Shown here: positions 1 to 9,956 of the stretch, one piece after another
How the letters are laid out: the number at the start of each line of letters is the position of its first letter
Position numbering within the stretch: position 1 is the first letter of the stretch
Source: Siphonodentalium dalli
Taxonomy: Eukaryota > Mollusca > Scaphopoda > Gadilida > Siphonodentaliidae
Direction: 5' to 3'
Assembly (NCBI GenBank): GCA_032622095.1
Contig: CP136069.1
Span: forward strand, 203,530,690 to 203,594,689
Length of the DNA: 64,000 nucleotides
Made by a program: the position numbers and the translations under genes
Notes under the pieces: generated by a model
Database searches by the model: none
Told to the model about the DNA's origin: nothing
The model's input: only the letters and a program-made list of their open reading frames with translations

Positions 1-2965
1 ATGTGGCTGACATTACGACGCATCCATGCCTATATATGTGGCGGACATTACGACGCATCCATGCCTATATATGTGGCGGACATTACGAAGCATCCATGCC
101 TATATATGTGGCGGACATTACGAAGCATCCATGCCTATATATGTGGCGGACATTACGACGCATCCATGCCTATATATGTGGCGGACATTACGAAGCATCC
201 ATGCCTATATATGTGGCGGACATTACAAAGAATCCATGCCTATATATGTGGCGGACATTACAAAGAATCCATGCCTATATATGTGGCTGACATTACGACG
301 CATCCATGCCTATATATGTGGCGGACATTACAAAGAATCCATGCCTATATATGTGGCGGACATTACGACGCATCCATGCCTATATATGTGGCGGACATTA
401 CGACGCGTCCATGCCTATATATGTGGCGGACATTACGACGCATCCATGCCTATATATGTGGCGGACATTACGAAGCATCCATGCCTATATATGTGGCTGA
501 CATTACGACGCATCCATGCCTATATATGTGGCGGACATTACAAAGAATTCATGCCTATATATGTGGCGGACATTACGACGCATCCATGCCTATATATGTG
601 GCGGACATTACGAAGCATCCATGCCTATATATGTGGCGGACATTACAAAGAATCCATGCCTATATACGTGGCGGACATTACGACGCATCCATGCCTATTT
701 ATGTGGCGGACATTACGACGCATCCATGCCTATATATGTGGCGGACATAACGAAGCATCCATGCCTATATATGTGGCGGACATTACGAAGCATCCATGCC
801 TATATATGTGGCGGACATTACGAAGCATCCATGCCTATATATGTGGCGGACATTACGACGCATCCATGCCTATATATGTGGCGGACATTACGACGCATCC
901 ATGACTATATTTGTGGCGGACATTACGAAGCATCCATGCCTATATATGTGGCGGACATTACGAAGCATCCATGCCTATATATGTGGCGGACATTACGAAG
1001 CATCCATGCCTATATATGTGGCGGACATTACGACGCATCCATGCCTATATATGTGGCGGACATTACGAAGCATCCATGCCTATATATGTGGCGGACATTA
1101 CGAAGCATCCATGCCTATATATGTGGCGGACATTACGAAGCATCCATGCCTATATATGTCGCGGACATTACGAAGCATCCATGCCTATATATGTGGTGGA
1201 CATTACGACGCATCCATGCCTATATATGTGGCTGACATTACGACGCATCCATGCCTATATATGTGGCGGACATTACGAAGCATCCATGCCTATATATGTG
1301 GCGGATATTACGACGCATCCATGCCTATATATGTGGTGGACATTACGACGCATCCATGCCTATATATGTGGCGGACATTACGAAGCATCCATGCCTATAT
1401 ATGTGGCGGACATTACGAAGCATCCATGCCTATATATGTGGCGGACATTACGAAGCATCCATGCCTATATATGTAGTGGACATTACGACGCATCCATGCC
1501 TATATATGTGGCGGACATTACGACGCGTCCATGCCTATATATGTGGCGGACATTACGACGCATCCATGCCTATATATGTGGCGGACATTACGAAGCATCC
1601 ATGCCTATATATGTGGCTGACATTACGACGCATCCATGCCTATATATGTGGCGGACATTACAAAGAATCCATGCCTATATATGTGGCGGACATTACGAAG
1701 CATCCATGCCTATATATGTGGCGGACATTTCGAAGCATCCATGCCTATATATGTGGCGGACATTACGAAGCATCCATTACTATGTATGTGGCGGACATTA
1801 CGACGCATCCATGCCTATGTATGTGGCGGACATTACGAAGCATCCATGCTATATATGTGGCGGACATTACGAAGCATCCATGCCTATATATGTGGCGGAC
1901 ATTACAAAGAATCCATGCCTATATATGTGGCGGACATTTCGAAGCATCCATGCCTATATATGTGGCGGACATTACGAAGCATCCATTACTATGTATGTGG
2001 CGGACATTACGAAGCATCCATGCTATATATGTGGCGGACATTACGAAGCATCCATGCCTATATATGTGGCGGATATTACGACGCATCCAAGCCTATATAT
2101 GTGGCGGACATTACGAAGCATCCATTACTATGTATGTGGCGGACATTACGAAGCATCCATTACTATGTATGTGGCGGACATTACGAAGCATCCATGCTAT
2201 ATATGTGGCGGACATTACGAAGCATCCATGCCTATATATGTGGTGGATATTACGACGCATCCATGCCTATATATGTGGCGGATATTACGAAGCATCCATG
2301 CTTATATATGTGGCGGACATTACGACGCATCCATGCCTATATATGTGGCGGACATTACGACGCATCCATGTCTATATATGTGGCGGACATTACGACGCTA
2401 CGACGCATCCATGCCTATATATGTGGCGGACATTACGACGCATCCATGCCTATATATATGGCGGACATTACGACGCTACCATGCCTATATATGTGGCAGA
2501 CATTACGAAGCATCCATGCCTATATATGTGGCGGACATTACGACGCATCCATGTCTATATATGTGGCGGACATTACGACTCATCCATGCCTATATATGTG
2601 GCGGACATTACGAAGCATCCATGCCTATATATGTGGCGGACATAACGACGCATCCATGACTATATATGTGGCGGACATTACGACGCATCCATGCCTATAT
2701 ATGTGGCGGACATTACGAAGCATCCATGCCTATATATGTGGCGGACATTACGAAGCATCCATGTCTATATATGTGGCGGACATTACGACGCATCCATGCC
2801 TATATATGTGGCGGACATTACGACGCATCCATGACTATATATGTGGCGGACATTACGACGCATCCATGCCTATATATGTGGCGGACATTACGACGCATCC
2901 ATGACTATATTTGTGGCGGACATTACGAAGCATCCATTCCTATATATGTGGCGGACATTATGTGA
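1..2965. repeat. 35-bp satellite array, about 84 copies
   Basis: Head-to-tail copies of a 35-bp unit (core TATATATGTGGCGGACATTA, then CGAAG or CGACG and CATCCATGCC) fill the left edge, so the array probably continues outside the window. Copies differ mainly at GAAG/GACG/AAAG and GCGG/GCTG/GTGG. From about 1770 to 2270 a higher-order pattern appears, with a CATTACTATGTATG variant followed by a 34-bp unit lacking one C. The unit has no stop in any plus-strand frame and 35 is not a multiple of 3, so three overlapping frames stay open and every frame reads the same 35-residue cycle. I treat these frames as artefacts. The array ends at a degenerate copy before 2966. Confidence 0.97.
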
Positions 2966-2992
2966 CCCGCCATATCGAATCCAGTCGTAAGT

Positions 2993-3382
2993 CGGGATTT
3001 TTTTTTACCCTGTGCCAATGCATTCTCTTATATATGCGAGTCGACCATAGGTCGCCTCGCATATATAAGAGAATGCATTGGCCTAACAATTTTAATAATT
3101 TTTTCTTGTATTCTTTAACAATTTTATAATTTCACCCATACAGCGCCCCAGACAAACATGAGCAGACGACACTCTTCTATACGCTTCTATATATGTGTGG
3201 GGCTCCCTGCAGGGTAATGGATGTATTTTTATTTTATGTCCTAAAAATTGTAAGAAACATTTATTTAAAAAAAATGATAAAAAATTGTTAGGCCAATGCA
3301 TTCTCTTATATATGCGAGGCGACCTATGGTCGACTCGCATATATAAGAGAATGCATTGGCACAGGGTAAAAAAAAAATCCCG
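2993..3382. mobile_element. MITE with hairpin (palindromic) terminal inverted repeats, copy 1
   Basis: Two hairpins of about 68 bp (3016-3084 and 3293-3361) face each other. Each is nearly self-complementary: CCAATGCATTCTCTTATATA followed by TGCGAG, a short centre, and the reverse complement. The left centre reads TCGACCATAGGTCGC and the right one is its exact inverse, so the whole element is also an inverted repeat. Outer arms CCCTGTG and poly-T/poly-A extend the symmetry to CGGGA and TCCCG. The interior is AT-rich with a unique segment near 3140-3230 and no coding potential. The same hairpin pair recurs at 41578-41867 and 45170-45387. Confidence 0.85.
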
Positions 3383-4274
3383 TAACCCAAGTCTGCTCGT
3401 AAGTAAACCAGCTAGGATGTTGGGATAGAGAGCTGCTGGTTTACGTCCGAGACCGTCTCGATACCTATCCTATGTAACAGGCTTTACGCCCAGACATGGT
3501 GGAGGGATTTATTGTCTATTTTACTAGATGTTACGTAACAAATCAATACATGATGCTATATAATTCGGAAGAGTGACATCTTATGGTCATAATGATGTTT
3601 AATAATCTAACTTTTCATTTTAAATTACGCATATAATAATCCGGTTTATTATGACTAACGTCGATTTGTTCACATTTAAACTGAAAGCCGAAGTGTTCCA
3701 AAGTGTAATCGGCAACGTTCGGCTTCTATTGCAACAATCGAGTACACCCAAAATCGCCCATAAATAAATGAATGCATCCCTTAATTAACAGATTTAGTAC
3801 ACCGTGTGCTGTAAATTTATTCCAACATCCCATCACAATTATGTGTTGTTGTTTTTTTTTATTGTAAGTGGTCCTATAGTGCTTATTAGTTAAACATTTC
3901 TCACACGGAACGGCTCGCGATATATGTAATTTTCAGTTTACAAATTACCGGTATACGTGATAGAATTAATTCAATTTACGACCACGTGATGTTGTTTGTG
4001 TTTACCGTACGAGTGCTACGGCAGAAAACGGCAAGCTCATAAATATTGCTATCTAATGTATGTTCCACATTGAATTACCGCTTTCAATTGGCAACTGTTT
4101 TGTGGTTCAGTTTATTGTCACAATTGTGACATTTGATTACATTTTTGTGGTTTTATGTGAGCTGGTCACTAACGCGTAAAGACTGTAATATATATATAGG
4201 ATGAGTATCCAGACGGTCTCGAACCTAAACCCATATACTAGCCAGCCAGTCTACGTACGAGCATACTTGGACTA
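3383..4274. mobile_element. Old long-TIR DNA transposon remnant, same family as 39298-40463
   Basis: The left end (TAACCCAAGTCTGCTCGTAA) and the inverse of the right end (TAGTCCAAGTATGCTCGTAC) align over about 90 bp, both passing through CGAGACCGTCT. Interior blocks such as the one around 3540-3720 match, in inverse orientation, 40110-40310 of the young copy at 39.3 kb. The termini have diverged and no target duplication is left (3374-3382 and 4275-4283 differ), so this is an old non-autonomous copy. It abuts the hairpin MITE directly. No transposase frame is present. Confidence 0.6.
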
Positions 4275-4335
4275 TATATACAATCTGTACTATATTTTGA
4301 GGCCTTAACATATACATGAGTTCTGTTTGTTTCAG

Positions 4336-4371
4336 GGTAATGACTATGATGACCCACCAGACGACACGTAG
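4336..4371 (+). CDS. Candidate terminal coding exon (acidic C-terminus)
   Basis: A pyrimidine-rich tract ending TTCTGTTTGTTTCAG makes a good 3' splice site at 4335. The phase 0 frame then reads GNDYDDPPDDT and stops at TAG (4369-4371). About 500 bp of non-repetitive sequence follows with an AATAAA at 4844-4849, as expected of a 3' UTR. If real, this is the last exon of a plus-strand gene lying mostly to the left of the satellite. A phase 1 frame is also open (VMTMMTHQTTRSDIQEFYQ, stop at 4393-4395). The exon is too short to identify a family, so this is a splice-signal inference only. Confidence 0.3.
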   Translation, partial: GNDYDDPPDDT

Positions 4372-4860
4372 CGACATCCAGGAGTTTTATCAGTGAATGC
4401 CACACCTATTCTAACGCACATCTGGATGGAAACTTCATGACATAGTTCCGCCCAGCGTAGCAGGGGACAGAACTCTGTCTTGCAGATTTATCTGGGTGGT
4501 GTATGTGCCTGTCCGGCTCATCTCTTTGGAGTGTGATTCTTCCCGGATTCTGTTATTTTATGTGGGGCATAATTATGGAGTTGATCATTTGTTGTGGCCG
4601 TTCAGTGGGACAGACTTTACCAGCGTTTATGCGCGGCATAATGAACTAATCGCTGGTCACTTATATATGACGGATCCACCATTACTTTCACTCTATATAT
4701 GACTCGTGACTGGGCCGAAGAGAGTCTTCATTTCTGACGTTACTCAGATTTAGGGTGGAATGACCAGGGGACGTTTGGAGTTGGATATGAATGTGAAAGA
4801 TTGGATTTCTAATGCACAAACCACTGCATACACAAGCAAAAACAATAAAACGAACTGATG
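4372..4860 (+). other. Possible 3' UTR following the candidate terminal exon
   Basis: This is one of the few stretches here with neither tandem structure nor a copy elsewhere in the window. A polyadenylation signal AATAAA lies at 4844-4849, after a CA-rich run. A 68-codon frame at 4496-4702 has no recognisable content and is not called. Confidence 0.25.
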
Positions 4861-4916
4861 ATGTATATGCTTCAAATCGGACGAAGCATCTTCATATTAG
4901 TCGAAAATATAATGTA

Positions 4917-5172
4917 CCGTAAATATAATGTACCATACCAATTCTCAACTGCTCGTCCATTTAATGTACCATACCAATTCTCAACTGCTCGTCCGTTTAC
5001 TGCTGGTTCATTTCCATATAGCGATGGCGCCCGGTCGTTACGTCCATTACCATAGCCAACGAAGGCGTCCAACCATTACGCACATTCCCATAGCTAACGA
5101 ATGCATCCAATCATTACGCCCATTACCATAGCTAACGAATGCGTCCAATCATTACGTCCATTCCCATAGCTA
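4917..5172. repeat. Two short tandem blocks (about 36 bp x2, then 37 bp x4)
   Basis: ATGTACCATACCAATTCTCA followed by ACTGCTCGTCC occurs twice (4928-5000). Then a 37-bp unit containing CCATAGCTAACGAATGCGTC is repeated about four times to 5172, alternating CATTACCATAG and CATTCCCATAG. Confidence 0.8.
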
Positions 5173-5435
5173 AACTACAACTCTATATATAAAGTATACT
5201 TTCGATTAAATAACGGATTTGTCTGATAGATTTTACAACAATGTACAAGTGAGCAAATTCGGTCTTGGTGAGGTTTGGGGTAACTTTTAAAAATCACTTA
5301 TTCGAAGAAAAATACTCTCTTTAAAATCACTTCTACTGGGGGGGGGGCTTTGTGAAATCACTTCTCCGGAAGAAAACGCTCTTTAAAAATGTTGACAATG
5401 TTAGCGGTGCGGCTCGGATCTCAAGATATGAAGAT
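5173..5435. other. Unassigned spacer with a G9 tract
   Basis: AT-rich sequence with no supported gene. AAATCACTT recurs three times around 5290-5365 beside a G9 tract at 5339-5347, which suggests a decayed local duplication. Confidence 0.4.
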
Positions 5436-6507
5436 CATATAGTGTTAGCGCTGCCAGGGCCTAACATTTTAACAGGTTTATGATGGGAGCGCATAACATT
5501 GTAAGGATCGGGTGTTAGCGCGGCCAGGGCCTATTGCCGCCTAACATTTTAAACAGGTCTATGATGGGAGCGCATAACATTGTAAGGATCGGGTGTTAGC
5601 GTGGCCAGGGCCTAACATTTTAAACAGGTCTATGATGGAAGCGCATAACATTGTAAGGACCGGGTGTTAGCGCGGCCAGGGCCTAACATTTTAAACAGGT
5701 CTATGATGGGAGCGCATAACATTGTATGGACCGGGTGTTAGCGCGGCCAGGGCCTAACATTTTAAACAGATCTATGATGGGAGCGCATAACATTGTATGG
5801 ACCGGGTGTTAACGCGCCCAGGGCCTAACATTTTAAACATATCTATGATGGGAGCGCATAACATTGTATGGACCGTGTGTTAGCGCGGCCAGGGCCTAAC
5901 ATTTTAAACAGGTATATGATGGGGGCGCATAACATTGTATGGACCGGTGTTAGCGCGGCCAGGGTCTAACATTTTAAACAGGTTTACGCTGGTAGCGCAT
6001 TTATAACATTGTATGGACCGTGTGTTAGCGCGGCCAGGGCCTAACATTTTTAACAGGTCTATGATGGTAGCGCATAACATTGTATGGACCGTGTGTTAGC
6101 GCGGCCAGGGCCTAACATTTTAAACAGGTTTATGATGGGAGCGCATAACATTGTAAGGATCGGGTGTTAGCGCGGCCAGTGCCTAACATTTTAAACAGAT
6201 CTATGATGGGAGCGCATAACATTGTATGGACCGGGTGTTAGCGCGGCCAGGGCCTAACATTTTAAACAGGTCTATGATGGGGGCGCATAACATTGTAAGG
6301 ACCGGTGTTAGCGCGGCCAGGGCCTAACATTTTAAACAGGTTTATGATGGGAGCGCATAACATTGTAAGGATCGGGTGTTAGCGCTGCCAGTGCCTAACA
6401 TTTTAACAGGTTTATGATGGGAGCGCATAACATTGTATGGACCGGGTGTTAGCGCGGCCAGTGCCTAACATTTTAAACAGGTCTATGATGGGAGCGCATA
6501 ACATTGT
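5436..6507. repeat. 71-bp tandem array, about 15 copies
   Basis: The unit begins GTGTTAGCGCGGCCAGGGCC and continues TAACATTTTAAACAGGTCTA, TGATGGGAGCGCATAACATT, GTATGGACCGG. Each unit carries an imperfect palindrome, GTTAGCGCGGCCAGGGCCTAAC split around CCAGG. Variants alternate between GTAAGGATCGG and GTATGGACCGG, which indicates spread of sub-families rather than independent point mutation. Confidence 0.95.
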
Positions 6508-7019
6508 TATGACTGGAGAAAATAGACTCTCACTGTTATAAGAACCATATCTACTGGAATACGTCACGTCTTCTGACCGGTCATATGATACCCCCCCCCC
6601 CCCCCGCTGTGTATACAACACACAAACAGTACAGACTTGATGATAGTGTATTTATTAAACTCACACAAACTGTTTTATAAAAAAAAAAGTCATATAAATG
6701 TATCACTTATGTATCCTTTCGCCAATGTTCCCTGTGAGGATGTGAGGTGTATTTATAGATAATGTCCGAGCTGTTGAGATTGGTACCATGCCATCAAAAT
6801 ACATGCAGAGTTCAGCCCCCTACACATGACTTACCGCTGCCAGCACATACACATAATGTCAAAAATCACTCATTTATTTAGTTGAGACTTGTGTAGGTTA
6901 CACTCATTCTGCATTATGCTGAGAAACTGAACTGTCCATATTAATTTGAAAATTGTCTAGATCAAGCCAGAATGAATTGTAACTGACAAAAGACTTCAAT
7001 AAAAAATGATAGATTTAAT
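6508..7019. other. Unassigned region with a C15 tract
   Basis: Non-repetitive AT-rich DNA with a run of about 15 C at 6591-6605 and an A9 tract near 6680. I see no gene and no copy elsewhere in the window. Confidence 0.4.
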
Positions 7020-7325
7020 TAAGATAAAATGGTCGGCCGACCACAGTGTCCCTCGACAACGTGGCAAGTCGATGCCGCTTTGATAAAGAAATTAAAAAAA
7101 ATGTTGAATACGAAAAGGGTTAATAACTCCGTGAACAAAATAATATTTCCGTCATCATACATGTTGCACATCTCCAATATGTGGGTAACAATACTCTTGA
7201 GTTTCAAATATCTACGATCAAAACTGTAGGAGGAGTTGATTACACCATGAAGGTACCCTCATACAGAAAATTATAAAAAATGTTGAAATTTTCTAAGTCG
7301 AAAGGGATTTAATTAAGAAAATACA
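7020..7325 (-). repeat. Dispersed repeat, minus copy of the 43.2-43.7 kb family
   Basis: Read on the minus strand it carries the phrases GAGGGTACCTTCATGGTGTA, ACTCCTCCTACAGTTTTGAT, a TGTGCAACATGT block, TTAACCCTTTTCG and GACTTGCCACG...GGACACTGTGGTC, in the same order as 43490-43740. The frames over it are not genes. Confidence 0.85.
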
Positions 7326-8930
7326 GAGATCATGCATAGCGCAGCGAGAGGACTGAACACTGCTTTGCAACTTGCAATAGCAACATAAATATACCAACGC
7401 AAGTTACAGTCCAAGGGAAACCACTCTGTAATTATGGCGCACGTAACATTCCATAGAGTTATCCACCATATACTTTCTTTTATCCAAACCACAAGGCAGA
7501 GTTCATTCTCCTGTCAACATGGAGCAGCTTGTGGCTAACCTTCCATACGATAACTGGTCATGTTCTCATAAATTGTTAACCCTTGCAATGTTGCTTGACC
7601 GCAGTAATACAGGGAATCAAAGCCGTCGAAGCGGGTTCATGCAAAATAGGATAAAAGTTTCTGTAAAACAGCTATCATAAACAATTGATTACCTGAACAA
7701 ATAGATTAACTTTGTTATTTTCATTATTAAAGATGGATCATCTCTTTAAATAACAAATTTGAAATAGTTGCGTGGGTAAAAAATAATAAATATGAACTGA
7801 AGATCTCTGTCCGGAAAGGCTTCTATCAATTAATATTGATTTTATTTCGAATATTTTATTGGGACCGTTTATTTGTCTATTTTTAGGACAGACCATTCGG
7901 TGATACCATATTGCGATATAGAGCATTAGGCTTTTCATATGGCTATGTACCGAACGTCAAATGTCCCAGATTGATTGGTTGTATTGTTTTATTCATTAGT
8001 TATAAGCGATAATGAGTATAATTAACGTTTATTTGTGACAATATTACACAATAACATTTCTGGTCTCTGTTAACAATATTGTTCGTTAGCTAAACAACCA
8101 CACATTTTTAGACCAGAAAATATGCGAAATAAAATTAATATTAATCGATAGAAGCATTTCCGGACAGTAGTCTTCGATTCATATCTAATATTTTATACCC
8201 CGGTAACTATATAACACATGTTTATAAAGAGATAATCCACCTCTAATACCTCTCCAATAATGAGAATGTGCGTGTCAAAACCATTGTTATGCAAACATGA
8301 CTGTGACAGGGACCAGTAATTACAGATAAATTTAAAAAAACTGGTTTCACGCGCGGAATTTTGTTATTGGAGAACTATCAATAATGAATATAAGAACAAA
8401 GTCGATCTATTTCTCCATGTTCTTCTTAGTGGTTATGTTTTTACAGACATATATATTTCTTGCACATCTACCCACTTCGAATGCCTTGTGTTCCTTTAGC
8501 AGCCACCCATTTTGAAGTATAAACGGATCTAGCCTACGATCATCGAAGCTTATATGGAATGAAACGTTTATAATTGGTAGTCAAGAAGTCTACTTTATAC
8601 TTCATGGCGAGTATCTGTGAAAAAATAAGCAAAAAAGCACCCTTTTTTATTTGTTTTTTACTTCAAATTGTATTGTGTTAACCATTCATATTGTAAGGAC
8701 GTCGAACGTACCATTGTACTATATATTTTTTATTTTCAATACGTGAAACGCTTACAGAAAACATGCACGAAATAGCCAAAATGAACCATGATACATATTT
8801 TATTCCAAAATAAATTTGTATGTCATAAAAAAATATTATCACAGTGTTCGAACAAAAAAGTAACTGTGGAATATTCGTCCTTACATTTCCAAGTTTAATG
8901 TGATCAGACCTGAGAATATGGTGTCTCACA
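7326..8930. other. Unassigned AT-rich region
   Basis: About 1.6 kb with no supported gene, array or terminal-repeat element. Short blocks around 7800-7870 and 8040-8170 (ATTAATATTGATTTTATTTC versus AAAATTAATATTAATCGATA, with CCGGAAAGGCTTCTATC versus GATAGAAGCATTTCCGGAC) are inverted relative to each other, so a decayed inverted-repeat element of about 370 bp may lie at 7800-8175. Confidence 0.35.
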
Positions 8931-8933
8931 TTA

Positions 8934-9092
8934 GCAGAATGAGGTCCCCAGAGGGTGAATTTAATGACGCTACCCCCCCCCCCCCCCGCGGGCAGGGCTA
9001 GCATCATTAGATTCACTCTCTGGGGACATCAGTCACTCTGTTTAGGCTTCGTCTTCTCGGGAAAGTTTATCTTTATTATAAAATTAAGAAGT
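8934..9092. mobile_element. Foldback MITE with CAGAATGAGGTCCCC ends, copy 1
   Basis: GCAGAATGAGGTCCCCAGAG and GGTGAATTTAATGA on the left pair with TCATTAGATTCACTCTCTGG and GGACATCAG on the right. The loop holds C15 and GCGGGCAGGGC. Flanking GAAGACGAAGCCTAAACAGA (minus) matches the outer arm of the copies at 50.6 kb. It is non-coding. Related copies or halves lie at 9262-9302, 50446-50532, 50640-50766 and 53508-53550. Confidence 0.75.
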
Positions 9093-9344
9093 TATTTGGT
9101 TCCTTTACAAAATTTTATTTCCTTTGTTTTTTAGTTTAGTTTCTCTGTATGCCCAAATTGACAGACGACATTTTGCACAATCGAGGTGCCCGATGGGTGC
9201 AAATCACAATATTCACCATCTGGGAATTTAAATCTGAGTCAAGGTCTCCCAGAGAAGATGAGGCATAGCAGAATGAGGTCCCCGTAGGGTGAATTTAGTG
9301 ATAAATATAGAACTCATACTTTCTGTCGTCTGCTTATATTTCCT
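9093..9344. other. Unassigned spacer ending in a half foldback repeat
   Basis: 9093-9240 shows nothing recognisable. 9245-9302 is a single arm of the CAGAATGAGGTCCCC family (GAGAAGATGAGGCATAGCAG, then AATGAGGTCCCCGTAGGGTG), cut off at its centre. Confidence 0.5.
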
Positions 9345-9796
9345 GAACATCCCTCCATGCAGGTGAGGTGGGTTTGTACATCCCTCCATGAAGGTGAGGG
9401 TGGGTTTGAACATCCCTCCATGAAGGTGAGGGTGTGTTTGTACATCCCTCCATGCAGGTGAGGGTGGGTTTGTACATCCCTCCATGCAGGTGAGGGTGTG
9501 TTTGTACATCCCTCCATGCAGGTGAGGGTGGGTTTGTACATCCCTCCATGCAGGTGAGGGTGTGTTTGTACATCCCTCCATGCAGGTGAGGGTGGGTTTG
9601 TACATCCCTCCATGCAGGTGAGGGTGTGTTTGTACATCCCTCCATGCAGGTGAGGGTGGGTTTGTACATCCCTCCATGCAGGTCAGGGTGTGTTTGTACA
9701 TCCCCCCATGCAGGTGAGGGTGGGTTTGTACATCCCTCCATGCAGGTGAGGGTGGGTTTGTACATCCCTCCATGCAGGTGAGGGTGGGTTTGTACT
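9345..9796. repeat. 32-bp minisatellite, about 14 copies
   Basis: The unit CATCCCTCCATGCAGGTGAG plus GGTGGGTTTGTA alternates GGTGGG and GGTGTG, giving a 64-bp dimer over much of the array. 32 is not a multiple of 3 and the unit is stop-free on the minus strand, so three overlapping minus frames of up to 181 codons appear. These are not taken as genes. Confidence 0.93.
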
Positions 9797-9956
9797 TGTC
9801 GTTGATTCGTCAGAATACGAATCCATTATTTATGTTTGTTTTATCGATCAAACTGTTGTTAAATTATTAAAATTTAGTAGCTAAAATAAATGCAAACTCG
9901 TTTTCTATACCGCTGTTATTTGTTTCATTGTATCCCACGGGTCTTCAAACTTGAAC
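9797..9956. other. Short AT-rich spacer
   Basis: A spacer between the 32-bp and 58-bp arrays. Nothing recognised. Confidence 0.5.

Noticed and set aside
1-2965. Several overlapping plus-strand ORFs of up to 582 codons
   Set aside because: All come from a stop-free 35-bp satellite read in three frames. There is no start context, splice signal or codon bias.
3016-3084. Hairpin as a microRNA precursor
   Set aside because: The stem is too long and symmetric, and it always occurs as part of a mobile element. Kept only as a small-RNA possibility.
9228-9796. Minus-strand ORFs of 107-181 codons
   Set aside because: Three overlapping frames of one 32-bp minisatellite.
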